DNA of 64,000 nt from PALSA-505 sp035308365 (GTDB lineage Bacteria; Actinomycetota; Actinomycetes; Streptosporangiales; Streptosporangiaceae), in NCBI GenBank assembly GCA_035308365.1, contig DATGGU010000104.1:46494-110493 (forward strand), given 5' to 3'. Of the stretch, positions 34,678 to 44,262 are shown one piece after another. Every line of letters starts with the position of its first letter. Position 1 is the first letter of the stretch. Made by a program: the position numbers and the translations under genes. The notes under the pieces were generated by a model. The model was not told where the DNA came from and did not search any database. It saw only the letters and a list, made by a program, of their open reading frames with translations.

Positions 34678-35823
34678 CTACCGGCCGCGAGCGGCCACCG
34701 CCGCCACCCGTACCAGGCTGGTGCCTGAGACCACGGTCTCGTACACCCGGACCACGTCGCGCGCCACCACCGGCCAGTCATAGCCGCGGACCGCCTCGGA
34801 CGCGGCCGCCGACAGGCTGGCCTGCCGCCGCGGGTCGTCAAGGAGGCGGCCCGCGGCCCGGGCCAGATCGGCCGCGTCGCCCACGGCGAACAGTTCGCCC
34901 GCCTGGCCGCCGCGCAGCACCCGGTTGAATGCCTCCAGGTTGCTCGCCACGATCGGCGCCCCCGCCGCCATCGCCTCGGCCAGCACAATCCCGAAGCTCT
35001 CGCCGCCGGTGTTGGGCGCGCAGAACACGTCGACCGAGTGCAGCGCGCGGACCTTGTCCTCCTCGCTCACCTGGCCGAGGAACACGATCCGGTCCCGCAA
35101 CTGCGGGCTGACCTTGGCGAGTGCTTCCTGCGCGTCGCCGGGGCCGGCGACGAGCAGCCGCAGCCCCGGCCGCTGCGGGCCGAGCGACTCGAACGCGCGC
35201 AGCAGCACGGCCAGGCCCTTGCGCGGCTCGTCCAGCCGGCCCAGGAAGCCGATCGCCCCGCCCGGCCCTGGCCAGCCAGCCAGCGGATCCGCCTTGATAT
35301 AACGGTTGACGGCAACGCCGTTCGGTATGAGAACCGCGTCACCGCCGAGATGCTCAACCAGCGTCGTGCGAGCCGCCTCGGAGACGGCGATTCTCGCGCT
35401 TATCTTTTCCAGGGCCGACTGCAGCATGGGCTCGGCGGCGTGCATCACCCTGGACCGGGGATTGGCCGTGTGCACGGTTGCCACGATCGGCCCGGTCGCC
35501 ACCCAGCAGGCCAGCAGCGACAGGCTCGGCGCGGCCGGCTCGTGCACGTGCAGCACGTCGAAGTCGCCGTCCCTGACCCACCGGCGCACCCGGCTGGCGG
35601 ACAGGAAGCCGAACGACAGCCTGGCCACCGAGCCGTTGTACGGGACCGGCACCGCCCGCCCGGCGGGCACCACGTAGCCGGGCAGCGGGACGTCGTCGTC
35701 GGCGGGCGAGATCACCGACACCTCGTGGTTCAGGTCGATCAGCGCTTCGGCCAGGTCCCTGATGTGCTGCTGTACCCCGCCGGGTACGTTCCACGTGTAC
35801 GGGCAGACGAGGCCGATCCTCAT
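34678..35823 (-). CDS. pimA: Phosphatidylinositol alpha-mannosyltransferase PimA
   Basis: PimA adds the first mannose from GDP-mannose to phosphatidylinositol at the inner face of the membrane. This GT-B enzyme has the N-terminal MRIGLVCPYTWNVPGGVQQHIRDLAE, the central VLHVHEPAAPSLSLLA, and the GT4 family C-terminal motifs VAVNRYIKADPLAG, FLGRLDEPRKGLAVLLRAF and FCAPNTGGESFGIVLAEAMAAGAPIVASN (E-x7-E type). Length is 381 aa. The ATG overlaps the stop of the acyltransferase gene, within the pgsA-acyltransferase-pimA operon. Confidence 0.93.
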   Translation of the reverse strand: MRIGLVCPYTWNVPGGVQQHIRDLAEALIDLNHEVSVISPADDDVPLPGYVVPAGRAVPVPYNGSVARLSFGFLSASRVRRWVRDGDFDVLHVHEPAAPSLSLLACWVATGPIVATVHTANPRSRVMHAAEPMLQSALEKISARIAVSEAARTTLVEHLGGDAVLIPNGVAVNRYIKADPLAGWPGPGGAIGFLGRLDEPRKGLAVLLRAFESLGPQRPGLRLLVAGPGDAQEALAKVSPQLRDRIVFLGQVSEEDKVRALHSVDVFCAPNTGGESFGIVLAEAMAAGAPIVASNLEAFNRVLRGGQAGELFAVGDAADLARAAGRLLDDPRRQASLSAAASEAVRGYDWPVVARDVVRVYETVVSGTSLVRVAAVAARGR

Positions 35824-36785
35824 GCGCTGTCCCCGGCCTCGCCCCCGGCGGCCTTCACCTTGGCCACCGACGCGGCCAGCCGCGCCTGGTCCAGGTCGCT
35901 GAGGAAAACCCGCTGCAGCATGTGCCAGTCCGCGGGGTGCGCCCTGATGGCGTCCTCGAAGACGGTGGCCAGCTGCTGGGTCATCGCCGCTGTCTGCTCT
36001 TGCCTCGTTCCCGCACCGGGCACCGGAAGCTCCTTGTGGATGTGGGCCCCCCAGCACGCACCCTCATACCACAGTGTGACAGGCATAAGCGCCGCGCCGG
36101 TCTGCACGGCCAGCGCCGCGGCACCGCCCATCATCCTGGCCTTCTCACCGAAGAAATCCACCTCGATGCCGGCCCCGGTGACGTCCCGGTCGGCCAGCAG
36201 GCAGACCAGGCGGCCCTCGCGCAGCCGCTGGGCGAGCACGCCGAACCGGCTCACCCCGCCGGTGGCGGGCAGCACTTCCATGCCCAGGCTCTCCCGGAAC
36301 GCGACGAACTTGTCGTACACCGACTCCGGCTTGAGCCGCTCGGCAACCGTGGTCAGCCGGTCCGCGCCGCGGGCCACGATCCAGGCGCCGGCGTGCTCCC
36401 AGTTACCCATGTGCGGCAACGCGAAGATCACCCCGCGGCCGGCCGCCATGTGCTCGAAGGCCGCCTGCTCCTCGCCGGTGCACCGCATGTCCGCCAGGAT
36501 CCGCTCGCGGCTGATCACCGGCAGCCGGAAGACTTCCAGCCAGTAGCGCGCGTAGGAACGCATCGCATCCCGGGACAGGGCGCGAAGCTGCTTGCCGTCG
36601 GCGTCCGGGCCGAGGACCCGGCGCAGGTTCCCCTCCAGCACCTGCACCCGCGGCCCCTGCCGGCGCCAGGCGACGTCGGCGGCGAACATGAACGCGCCCT
36701 CCGCCCAGGACTCCGGCGCCTTGCACACCAGCTTCCAGCCGAGCCCGTACGCCAGATCGGTCAGCCGTTCGCTGATCGTCGGCAT
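35820..36785 (-). CDS. Phosphatidylinositol mannoside acyltransferase
   Basis: This protein belongs to the lysophospholipid/lauroyl acyltransferase family, equivalent to mycobacterial Rv2611c, which acylates a mannose of PIM. The HX4D-type catalytic motif appears as ALPHMGNWEHAGAW (HMGNWE). It is accompanied by MEVLPATGG, LVCLLADRDVTGAGIEVDFFG and AALMPVTLWYEG. Length is 321 aa from the ATG at 36785, which overlaps the pgsA stop (ATGA). The product is membrane-associated through amphipathic N-terminal helices. Confidence 0.9.
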   Translation of the reverse strand: MPTISERLTDLAYGLGWKLVCKAPESWAEGAFMFAADVAWRRQGPRVQVLEGNLRRVLGPDADGKQLRALSRDAMRSYARYWLEVFRLPVISRERILADMRCTGEEQAAFEHMAAGRGVIFALPHMGNWEHAGAWIVARGADRLTTVAERLKPESVYDKFVAFRESLGMEVLPATGGVSRFGVLAQRLREGRLVCLLADRDVTGAGIEVDFFGEKARMMGGAAALAVQTGAALMPVTLWYEGACWGAHIHKELPVPGAGTRQEQTAAMTQQLATVFEDAIRAHPADWHMLQRVFLSDLDQARLAASVAKVKAAGGEAGDSA

Positions 36786-37402
36786 CAGCCCTCCCCGCCT
36801 TTTCCCGCTCGCGAAGCCTGCCGGACCGCGACCACCCGCTGCCCGAACGTCACGGCGCTCAGCACTGCCAGGCTCCACAGCCCGATGGCCAGGACATAAG
36901 GCACGCCGAGACCGGACAGGCCGGCCGCGACGAGCCCGATCAGCAGCCGCTCGCTGCGCTCGGCGATGCCGACGTCGCAGCGGTAGCCCAGGCCCTCGGC
37001 GCGCGCCTTCGCATACGACACCAGCATCCCGGAGACCAGGCAGAACAGTGCCACCCCGGCCAGCAGCCTGCTATGGCCGCCGAACATGAACCACAGCATC
37101 AGCCCGCCGAACACCGACGCGTCCGCCACCCGGTCGAGGGTGGAGTCAAGGAAGGCGCCCCACGGCCCGCTCGTTCCCTTGACCCTGGCCAGCGCACCAT
37201 CCAGCATATCGGCGAGCACGAAGAACGTGCAGACAATGGTGCCCGCGAACAGCTCGCCGGCCGGGAACAGGGCGAGCGCCCCGGCCGAGACGCCCAGGGC
37301 GCCGATCACCGTGATGGCGTTCGGGGTGATCGGCGTGCGGGCAAGCGCCCGCCCGGCGGGGGTCGTCACCCGGTCGAGCACGGGCCGGATCATGTTCAGC
37401 AT
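36785..37402 (-). CDS. pgsA: Phosphatidylinositol phosphate synthase (CDP-alcohol phosphatidyltransferase)
   Basis: The CDP-alcohol phosphotransferase signature D-x2-DG-x2-AR-x8-G-x3-D-x3-D is present as DMLDGALARVKGTSGPWGAFLDSTLD, within a six-helix membrane protein of 205 residues. In actinobacteria this position, directly before the PIM acyltransferase and pimA, encodes the enzyme making phosphatidylinositol phosphate from CDP-diacylglycerol and inositol phosphate. It is the first gene of the operon. In other actinobacteria a HIT-domain gene and thrS lie immediately upstream; here they are 12 kb away. Confidence 0.92.
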   Translation of the reverse strand: MLNMIRPVLDRVTTPAGRALARTPITPNAITVIGALGVSAGALALFPAGELFAGTIVCTFFVLADMLDGALARVKGTSGPWGAFLDSTLDRVADASVFGGLMLWFMFGGHSRLLAGVALFCLVSGMLVSYAKARAEGLGYRCDVGIAERSERLLIGLVAAGLSGLGVPYVLAIGLWSLAVLSAVTFGQRVVAVRQASRAGKGGEG

Positions 37403-37574
37403 GGCGTCCGAATACTACTGGCGGGACGGCCGGAAGCCTGCCAGGACGGGGTCGCGGGCTTCCGGCAGGCTGCGATAGATCTACCAGAGTTGGCGCAGGG
37501 GTTGTGGCCGGCGGCCAACAGGTAAAAGGTGGTTGTGCAGAAAGCCGGATGGAATTTAACAGGAGGCGACGCCA

Positions 37575-39725
37575 GTGGCGGACAAGATGGGTGTGGGAGC
37601 CGCGGGCGGCCCACAGGCGGCCGGCCAGCCGGGTTCAGGCGACGTGCGCAACGTCGCGCTGGTCGGCCATTCGGGAGCGGGCAAGACAACTCTCGTGGAG
37701 GCCCTGCTCGCCTTCACCGGCACCATCCAGCGGGCGGGCCGGGTGGAAGACGGCAGCACGGTCAGCGACTACGACGAGGTCGAGGTCAGGCAGCAGCGGT
37801 CGGTCAACCTCTCGCTGGCCCCGGTCGTTCACGCGGGAATCAAGGTCAACCTCCTGGACACCCCCGGTTACGCCGACTTCACCGGCGATCTGCGGGCCGG
37901 CCTGCGGGCCGCGGACGCCGCGCTGTTCACCGTCTCGGCTGCCGAGGGCGTGGACGGCCTGACCAGGATGCTGTGGGAGGAGTGCGCCAGCGTCGGGATG
38001 CCGCGCGCCGTCGTCATCACCAAGCTCGACCACCAGCGCGGCGACTTCGACGAGGCGCTGGCCGCCTGCCGTGAGGCGTTCGGCGACTCGGTGGCGCCGC
38101 TGTACCTGCCGGTGACCGGGGACGACGGCCCGCGCGGGCTGATCGGCCTGCTCTCCGAGCGCTTCTACGACTACTCCGGCGGCGAGCGGACCGAGCGCGA
38201 CCCCGAGCCCGGCTACACCGACCGGATGGAGGCGCTGCGCGGCTCGCTGATCGAGGGCATCATCCAGGAGAGCGAGGACGAGAGCCTCATGGACAGGTAC
38301 CTGTCCGGTGAGGACATCGACCCCAAGGTGCTCATCGAGGACCTGGAGAAGGCCGTCGCGCTGGGCAGTTTCTACCCGGTCCTTGCCACCGCCTCCACCC
38401 GCGGCATCGGCCTGACCGAGCTGCTGGAAATCATGACCCAGGCGTTCCCGTCGCCCAGCGAGCACCCGCTGCCCGCCGTGACCACCCTCGACGGCAAGCC
38501 GGTGAGCGGCCTGACCAGTGACCCCAAGGGCCCGCTGCTGGCCGAGGTGGTCAAGACCACATCCGATCCGTATGTGGGACGGGTCAGCCTGGTCCGGGTG
38601 TTCTCCGGCACGCTGCGCCCCGACGCCAGCGTGCACGTGTCCGGCCACGGCATGGCCGAGCGCGGCCACGCCGACCATGACACCGACGAGCGCGTCGGCG
38701 CGCTCACCTCACCGCTGGGCAAGCAGCAGCGGCCGATCTCCGCCTGCCCGGCCGGTGACATCTGCGCCGTGGCCAAGCTGGGCACCGCCGAGGCCGGCGA
38801 CACGCTCTCCGACCCGGCCAAGCCGCTGCTCATGCAGCCCTGGTCCATGCCCGAACCGCTGCTGCCGGTCGCGATCACGGCCAAGTCCAAGGCCGACGAG
38901 GACAAGATGTCCCAGGCGCTCGGCCGGCTGGTCGCCGAGGACCCGACGCTGCGGATGGAGATGAACGCCGACACCCGCCAGCTCGTGCTCTGGTGCATGG
39001 GTGAGGCCCACTCCGACCTGATGCTGGACCGCCTGGCCAACCGGTACGGGGTCGCGGTGGAGACCGTCGACCTGCGGGTGCCGCTGCGCGAGACCGTCGC
39101 GGGCAAGGCCAACGGCCTGGGCCGCAACGTCAAGCAGAGCGGTGGCCACGGCGAGTTCGGCATCTGCCACATCGAGATCGAGCCGCTGCCCTCCGGCAGC
39201 GGTTTCGAGTTCGTGGACAAGATCGTCGGCGGCGTGGTCCCCCGGCAGTTCATCCCCTCGGTGGAAAAGGGCATCCGGTCCCAGATGGAGCAGGGGGTCA
39301 TTGCCGGCTATCCCATGGTGGACATCCGGGTCACCCTGTACGACGGCAAGGCGCACTCGGTGGACTCCTCGGACATGGCCTTCCAGAAGGCCGGCCGCGC
39401 CGCGCTCAGGGACGCCGTGGAGAAGGGCAAGGGTGTCCTGCTCGAACCGGTGGATGAGGTGTCGGTGCTGGTCGCCGACGACTACGTGGGCGGCGTCATG
39501 TCCGACCTGTCGTCGCGGCGCGGCCGGGTGATCGGCACCGAGCCGGTCGGCTCCGGGCGCACCCTGGTCAAGGCCGAGATACCGGAGCTGGAGATCATCA
39601 GGTACGCGATCGACCTGCGCTCGCTGTCGCACGGCACCGGCTCGTTCAGCCGGAGGTACCTGCGCCACGAGCCGCTGCCCGCGCACCTGGCCGAGAAGGT
39701 GGCGAAGGACTCCGCCGACAGCTGA
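37575..39725 (+). CDS. fusA2: Elongation factor G-like protein (EF-G2)
   Basis: This is a 716-residue translational GTPase with the P-loop GHSGAGKTTLVE, the G3 motif DTPGYADF and a G4 segment ITKLDHQRGDFDE (TKLD instead of NKMD). EF-G domains II-V follow (GDICAVAKLGTAEAGDTL, HSDLMLDRLANRYGVAVETVDLRVPLRET, YPMVDIRVTLYDGKAHSVDSS). Divergence from canonical EF-G, with a shortened G' region and altered switch I, marks the actinobacterial EF-G2 paralogue. Its function is unclear and it probably lacks normal translocation activity. AGGAGG lies 8 nt before the GTG at 37575. It is the first gene of the segment separating pgsA from the HIT gene. Confidence 0.9.
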   Translation: MADKMGVGAAGGPQAAGQPGSGDVRNVALVGHSGAGKTTLVEALLAFTGTIQRAGRVEDGSTVSDYDEVEVRQQRSVNLSLAPVVHAGIKVNLLDTPGYADFTGDLRAGLRAADAALFTVSAAEGVDGLTRMLWEECASVGMPRAVVITKLDHQRGDFDEALAACREAFGDSVAPLYLPVTGDDGPRGLIGLLSERFYDYSGGERTERDPEPGYTDRMEALRGSLIEGIIQESEDESLMDRYLSGEDIDPKVLIEDLEKAVALGSFYPVLATASTRGIGLTELLEIMTQAFPSPSEHPLPAVTTLDGKPVSGLTSDPKGPLLAEVVKTTSDPYVGRVSLVRVFSGTLRPDASVHVSGHGMAERGHADHDTDERVGALTSPLGKQQRPISACPAGDICAVAKLGTAEAGDTLSDPAKPLLMQPWSMPEPLLPVAITAKSKADEDKMSQALGRLVAEDPTLRMEMNADTRQLVLWCMGEAHSDLMLDRLANRYGVAVETVDLRVPLRETVAGKANGLGRNVKQSGGHGEFGICHIEIEPLPSGSGFEFVDKIVGGVVPRQFIPSVEKGIRSQMEQGVIAGYPMVDIRVTLYDGKAHSVDSSDMAFQKAGRAALRDAVEKGKGVLLEPVDEVSVLVADDYVGGVMSDLSSRRGRVIGTEPVGSGRTLVKAEIPELEIIRYAIDLRSLSHGTGSFSRRYLRHEPLPAHLAEKVAKDSADS

Positions 39726-39741
39726 GCCGGCGCCAGCCGGT

Positions 39742-39784
39742 GCGTGTGCCCCCGGACGCGTGCGGTGCGCGCCGGGGCACACGC
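39742..39784 (+). terminator. Hairpin after fusA2
   Basis: GCGTGTGCCCC (39742-39752) and GGGGCACACGC (39774-39784) form a perfect 11-bp stem with a 21-nt loop, 17 bases after the fusA2 stop. Confidence 0.6.
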
Positions 39785-39856
39785 GGCTCGGCCACCCGCC
39801 TGCCCCGGGAACAATTCCCCCGATATCATCCCCTCAAGTTACGAAGGGGCATGACT

Positions 39857-41479
39857 ATGTGGGACAGCTTGATACCGGCCGGGCCGGCGCGTTCGGCCGA
39901 GTTCTATGAGCATGGCTGGTGGCGGCGGGAAACCTTCCTGGACGATCTGGCCCGGGCCGTTCGCGAGCGGCCACAGGCGCCTGCGGTGATCGCCTACGAG
40001 GACGGAGTGCATGCCAGGACGCTGAGCTACAGCCAGCTCGCGGCCACCGTTGACCGGTTCGCCGCCGCGCTGACCGAGCTTGGTGTCGGCCAGGGCGACA
40101 TCGTGGTGGTCCACTTGCCGAACTGGTGGATGCTCACTGCGCTCTATCTGGCCTGTGCGCGGCTGCGCGCCGTGGTCGCGACCGTGATTCCCCAGTTCGG
40201 CGGCCGGGAACTCCGTCTGGTGCTCGAGATGACGCGGGCGAAGGTCGCCATTGTGCCCGACAGCTACGAGGGCACCGGCTACGCCGAACGGCTCCGCCAG
40301 ATCGCGCCCGATTCGCTTGTGCACCGGGTCGTGACCGGCGACGCGGCGGCCACCGGCGCGGTGGACTTCAACGAGTTCTTCGTGACGACGCCCTGGGAGG
40401 ATACGCACCCGGTGCGCGATCTCCCGCTGCCCGGCCCCGACGAGGTCTGCCAGATCGTGTTCACCTCAGGCACCACCGGCAGGCCCAAGGGAGTCGCCCA
40501 CTCCTACAACACGATGTACGCCTCCACCAGGGCCTTCTCCGACATCTACGAACTCGGCCCGGACGATGCCATCCTGATCCCGCACTACCTCACCCACCTG
40601 GCCGGCTCGGCCTATGCGGTCTGGATGCCCGTGGCGCTCGGCGCGACCTGCGTCATGCAGGACAACAGGAGCATGGAACTGCTGCTCGACCTGGTCGCCG
40701 AGCACCGTGTGACGCTGGTCTTCGGCGCGCCCATGTACATCATGGGCATGATCGCCGCGCAGCGCGACAAGCCGCGCGACATCTCCTCGCTGCGCTGCCT
40801 CAACACCGGCTCCGCGCCGGTCCCGCCGCCGCTGGTCGGGCAGGTCCGCGACGTGCTCAACGTGCGGCTCGACTCCAACTTCGGGATGAGCGAATGCGGC
40901 GCGATCACGATCACCCGCAGCGGCGACCCGGAGGGCTGGGCGGCGCACAGCGACGGCTCCCCGGTGGACTGGATCGAGGTCCGGATCGACGCCCCGCCGG
41001 GTGACCGGGTGGGCCGGCTGCTGATCCGTGGCGCATCCCTCTGCCTCGGTTACATCGACCAGGCCGACGCCTTCGCCGCCTGCCTGGACGCCGACGGCTG
41101 GTTCGACACCGGCGACACCGCCCGCGACGACGGGCGCGGCGGCATCCGGCTCACCGGCCGCCGGGTCGACCTGATCGTCCGCGCCAACGGCCTGATGGTG
41201 CCCACCCTCGAAATCGAGGCCATCCTCGGCCAGCACCCGCAGATCAGCGACGTCGTGATGATCCCGTACCCGGACCCGGACGGAACCGGGTCCGACAAGG
41301 CCTGCGCCGTGGTGGTGCCGGCCGGCGAGCCGCCGACGCTGACCGGGCTGACCCAGTACCTGGACGAGCAGCAGGTGACTCGCCGGGACTGGCCGGACCG
41401 GCTGGAGATCGTCGACGCGCTGCCGAGGAACGCCCAGGGCAAGGTGCTCCGTACGGAATTGCGAAAGCGTTTCGAGTAG
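39857..41479 (+). CDS. AMP-dependent (acyl-CoA synthetase/adenylating) ligase
   Basis: This 540-residue member of the ANL superfamily activates a carboxylic acid as its acyl-AMP. Motifs are complete: IVFTSGTTGRPKGVAHS (A3, ATP loop), NFGMSECGAIT (A5), WFDTGDTARDDGRGGIRLTGRRVD (A7-A8) and the C-terminal catalytic Lys in LPRNAQGKVLRTELRKR. The substrate cannot be told. The ATG at 39857 has AAGGGG 7 nt upstream; the ATG at 39851 is too close to it. Two ATP-grasp-like genes follow on the same strand within 40 bases and an MFS exporter faces them, suggesting a short biosynthetic pathway rather than lipid breakdown. It differs from the ligase at 62977-64000. Confidence 0.88.
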   Translation: MWDSLIPAGPARSAEFYEHGWWRRETFLDDLARAVRERPQAPAVIAYEDGVHARTLSYSQLAATVDRFAAALTELGVGQGDIVVVHLPNWWMLTALYLACARLRAVVATVIPQFGGRELRLVLEMTRAKVAIVPDSYEGTGYAERLRQIAPDSLVHRVVTGDAAATGAVDFNEFFVTTPWEDTHPVRDLPLPGPDEVCQIVFTSGTTGRPKGVAHSYNTMYASTRAFSDIYELGPDDAILIPHYLTHLAGSAYAVWMPVALGATCVMQDNRSMELLLDLVAEHRVTLVFGAPMYIMGMIAAQRDKPRDISSLRCLNTGSAPVPPPLVGQVRDVLNVRLDSNFGMSECGAITITRSGDPEGWAAHSDGSPVDWIEVRIDAPPGDRVGRLLIRGASLCLGYIDQADAFAACLDADGWFDTGDTARDDGRGGIRLTGRRVDLIVRANGLMVPTLEIEAILGQHPQISDVVMIPYPDPDGTGSDKACAVVVPAGEPPTLTGLTQYLDEQQVTRRDWPDRLEIVDALPRNAQGKVLRTELRKRFE

Positions 41480-41518
41480 CGCTCTCACGCAGCGGCCGAA
41501 CGGCGAAGGGACCCCTCG

Positions 41519-42886
41519 ATGGACAGAGCCGCCCTCACCGCGAGCTACCTCGACGAGGTCAGCCGGGCGGGAGCCACCGCGGCCGAGCTGACCGGCGACA
41601 TGGCGGAATCGGCGGAGATCCTGCTCAACTCGTTCGCCCCGGGCGTGCGCTACCTGTCCCGGCCGGTGTTCGCCACGGCGGCAGACTGGAGCCAGCTCTA
41701 CGCCGCCGTGGAAGCCATCCGCCGGATGCTCGTCACCCTGCCGGACCGGCTGTACGGGGGGGACTTCGCCGCGTTCGCGCGGGACGCGGGGGCCGAGGGC
41801 TACCAGCTCGATGCCGTCATGGCCAGCCGCAGCGACCAGGCGAGCCCGCAGGGGCGCGCCGACCTGTACGAGGACGCCACCGGCTTCAAGCTGATGGAGT
41901 TCAACATGGGCAGCGCGCTGGGCGGCATGGAGAACGCCGACCTGTGCCGGTACATGCTGCGCCACCCGGTCCTGGCATCCTTCGCCGCCGAACACGGCCT
42001 CGGTTTCGTGGACACGATGCGCGCCCAGGTGGCGGGCCTGCTGGACGGCACCGGGTTCGCGCCCGGTTCCTCCCCCGTCGTCGCGGTCACGGACTGGCCG
42101 AGCAGCTACGCCGCCCGGCTGGGCCCGTACATGCACAAGCTCGCCGCGCGCTGGCGCGAGCTTGGCCTGGACGCGCACGGCTGCCACATGGGCGAGCTGG
42201 AGGTGCGCGGCGGCCGGGTCTGGCTGCGGGACCGGGCGGTGGACGTCATCTCCCGCATGTGGCTGTTTGAGTATTTGCTCGAACCGGGCGCGGCCGAGCT
42301 GCTGGATCCGGTGCTCGGCGCCGTCGCCCGGGGCGAGGTGGCGATGTTCACCCCACTGGACACCGAGCTGTTCGGCAGCAAGGGCACGCTCGCCATGCTC
42401 TCCGACGAGCACAACCGGCACCTGTTCAGCGCGGATGAACTGGCCACCATCGACGCGATCCTGCCCTGGACCAGGGCCGTCAGATCCGGGCCTGTGACGC
42501 TGGAGGACGGCGGGGCGGCCGGCCTGCTCGACTACGCCATCGGCCACGCCGGTGAGCTGGTGCTCAAGCCCACCCTGCGCTACGGCGGCCAGGGCGTGCT
42601 GGCCGGCTGGCATCCCGGCACCACACCGGAGCTGTGGCGCGACCAGCTCACCAAGGCGATGGGCGGCCCGTACGTCATCCAGCGGCGGATCCACCCGGTG
42701 ACCGAGCTGTTCCCCGCCGGCGGCGAGCCGGAGCCCTGGGTGGTCGCCTGGGGCGTGTACACCACGTCGAGCGGCTTCGGCGGCATCATCAGCAGGGGCG
42801 TCACGGCTGCCTCCGGGGCGGCCGTGCTCAATGTCGCCGGCGGCGCTCACATGGGCTGCTGCCTGACCACCGGGAGCACTCAATGA
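41519..42886 (+). CDS. ATP-grasp-like ligase, first of a tandem pair
   Basis: This is a 455-residue protein. Its late segment (ELVLKPTLRYGGQGVLAGWHP, then GGPYVIQRRIHP) resembles the ATP-binding K-P-x-x-x-GG-x-GV and Q-E/R-R elements of circularly permuted ATP-grasp enzymes (DUF407/glutathionylspermidine-synthase-like). The N-terminal half has a conserved acid-rich block (KLMEFNMGSALGGMENADLCR) and AVTDWPSSYAARLG. These enzymes make amide or peptide bonds from acyl-phosphates. The assignment to a precise family is tentative. GAAGGG lies 9 nt before the ATG. Its stop overlaps the start of its paralogue (ATGA). Confidence 0.65.
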   Translation: MDRAALTASYLDEVSRAGATAAELTGDMAESAEILLNSFAPGVRYLSRPVFATAADWSQLYAAVEAIRRMLVTLPDRLYGGDFAAFARDAGAEGYQLDAVMASRSDQASPQGRADLYEDATGFKLMEFNMGSALGGMENADLCRYMLRHPVLASFAAEHGLGFVDTMRAQVAGLLDGTGFAPGSSPVVAVTDWPSSYAARLGPYMHKLAARWRELGLDAHGCHMGELEVRGGRVWLRDRAVDVISRMWLFEYLLEPGAAELLDPVLGAVARGEVAMFTPLDTELFGSKGTLAMLSDEHNRHLFSADELATIDAILPWTRAVRSGPVTLEDGGAAGLLDYAIGHAGELVLKPTLRYGGQGVLAGWHPGTTPELWRDQLTKAMGGPYVIQRRIHPVTELFPAGGEPEPWVVAWGVYTTSSGFGGIISRGVTAASGAAVLNVAGGAHMGCCLTTGSTQ

Positions 42887-44256
42887 CGACGGACCGGGCC
42901 GCCCTGACCGCCGGTTACCTGGACGAGGTGGCGCGGCACGGAGCCACCGGAGCCGATCTGCTGAGCGTCATCCCCTCGACCGGGTTACTCGACACAGACC
43001 CACACCTGTCCAGGCCGCTTTTCCTCGGCCGCGCCGAGGCCGAGCAGCTCAACTCCGATCTGCAGCACGTCCGGGCCGCCCTGGCCAGCCTGCCGGCCAA
43101 GCTCTACGACGGCGACCTGACCGCGTTCGCCAGGGACTCGGGGCTGACCGACAGCCAGATCTCCGCCGTGCTGCGCAGCCGGGCCGGCCGCCCGGTCACC
43201 GAGGTGACCCAGCTCGCCCGGGGTGACCTGTATCCGCAGCCATCCGGCCTGCGCCTCCTTGAGTTCAACATGGGCAGCGCGATCGCCGGCATCGACAACG
43301 CCGACCTGTGCCGGGCGATGCTGCGCTACCCCCTGTTGCGCGAGTTCGCCCGCACCCACCGGCTCGGCTACGTCGACACCATGAGCGCGGAGATCGATCT
43401 GATCTTCGGCGAGACCGGGTTCGCCCGGGACTCCTATCCGATGGTCGCCATGGTGGCCTGGTCCAACCTCTACAAGGTCTACGGCTCCACCCTGCACAAG
43501 ATGGCCCGCCGCTGGCGGGCCAAGGGACTCGACGCGCACGCCTGCCACATCGGCCAGCTCAAGGTCCGTAACGGCAAGGTGATGCTGCGCGGCCGTCAGG
43601 TGGACATCATCTTCCGGATCTTCATCATCGAGCAGATGCTGCTGCCGGAGGGGCCGGCCCTGATGGACCCGATCCTGGACGCGGTGGCCCGGGGCCAGGT
43701 GGCCATGTTCACCCCGTTCGACTCCGAACTGTTCGGCAGCAAGGCACCGCTTGCGATGATCTCCGAGCAGCGCAACCGGCACCTGTTCAGCCCGGCGGAA
43801 CTCGAAGCGATCGACCGGGTGCTGCCGTGGACCCGGATGGTCCGCCCCGGCCCGGTCACCCTGGAGGACGGCAGCACCGTCGACCTGTTCGACTACGCCA
43901 CCAGCCACGCCGCCGACCTGGTGCTCAAGCCGACCCTGCTGCACGGCGGCGTCGGCGTGCTCCCCGGCTGGCATCCCGACACCACAGAGCAGGTGTGGCG
44001 CGACGAACTCGGCAAGGCGATGGGTGGCCCGTACGTGCTGCAGCGGCGGGTGGTCCCGGATCCCGAGCTGTGCCCCGGCGAAAACGGCGAGCTCATCCCG
44101 TGGATCGTCACCTGGGGGGTCTTCACCTTCCCCACCGGCTACGGCGGGGGGTGGGCACGTGCCTTCCCGGTCAGCTCCGGCCGCGAGGTGACCAGGGCGG
44201 GCACCGGCCTGCTCTACGGCTCCACCCTGGTGGCCGGCTGGGGGACCGGCCGGTAA
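42883..44256 (+). CDS. ATP-grasp-like ligase, second of a tandem pair
   Basis: This 457-residue paralogue of the preceding protein aligns along its whole length: MTTDRAALTAGYLDEVARHGATGADLL against MDRAALTASYLDEVSRAGATAAEL, LLEFNMGSAIAGIDNADLCRAML, MFTPFDSELFGSKAPLAM, LVLKPTLLHGGVGVLPGWHP, GGPYVLQRRVVPD. Retention of both copies with translational overlap suggests two successive ligations or a heteromeric enzyme. The C-terminus is longer and ends RAGTGLLYGSTLVAGWG, absent from the first copy. The stop is 6 bases from the convergent MFS gene's stop. Confidence 0.65.
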   Translation: MTTDRAALTAGYLDEVARHGATGADLLSVIPSTGLLDTDPHLSRPLFLGRAEAEQLNSDLQHVRAALASLPAKLYDGDLTAFARDSGLTDSQISAVLRSRAGRPVTEVTQLARGDLYPQPSGLRLLEFNMGSAIAGIDNADLCRAMLRYPLLREFARTHRLGYVDTMSAEIDLIFGETGFARDSYPMVAMVAWSNLYKVYGSTLHKMARRWRAKGLDAHACHIGQLKVRNGKVMLRGRQVDIIFRIFIIEQMLLPEGPALMDPILDAVARGQVAMFTPFDSELFGSKAPLAMISEQRNRHLFSPAELEAIDRVLPWTRMVRPGPVTLEDGSTVDLFDYATSHAADLVLKPTLLHGGVGVLPGWHPDTTEQVWRDELGKAMGGPYVLQRRVVPDPELCPGENGELIPWIVTWGVFTFPTGYGGGWARAFPVSSGREVTRAGTGLLYGSTLVAGWGTGR

Positions 44257-44262
44257 GCCCGG

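Noticed and set aside
40466..42883. 805-codon minus-strand frame
   Set aside because: Runs antisense across the ligase and the first ATP-grasp-like gene; low-complexity composition with no motifs.
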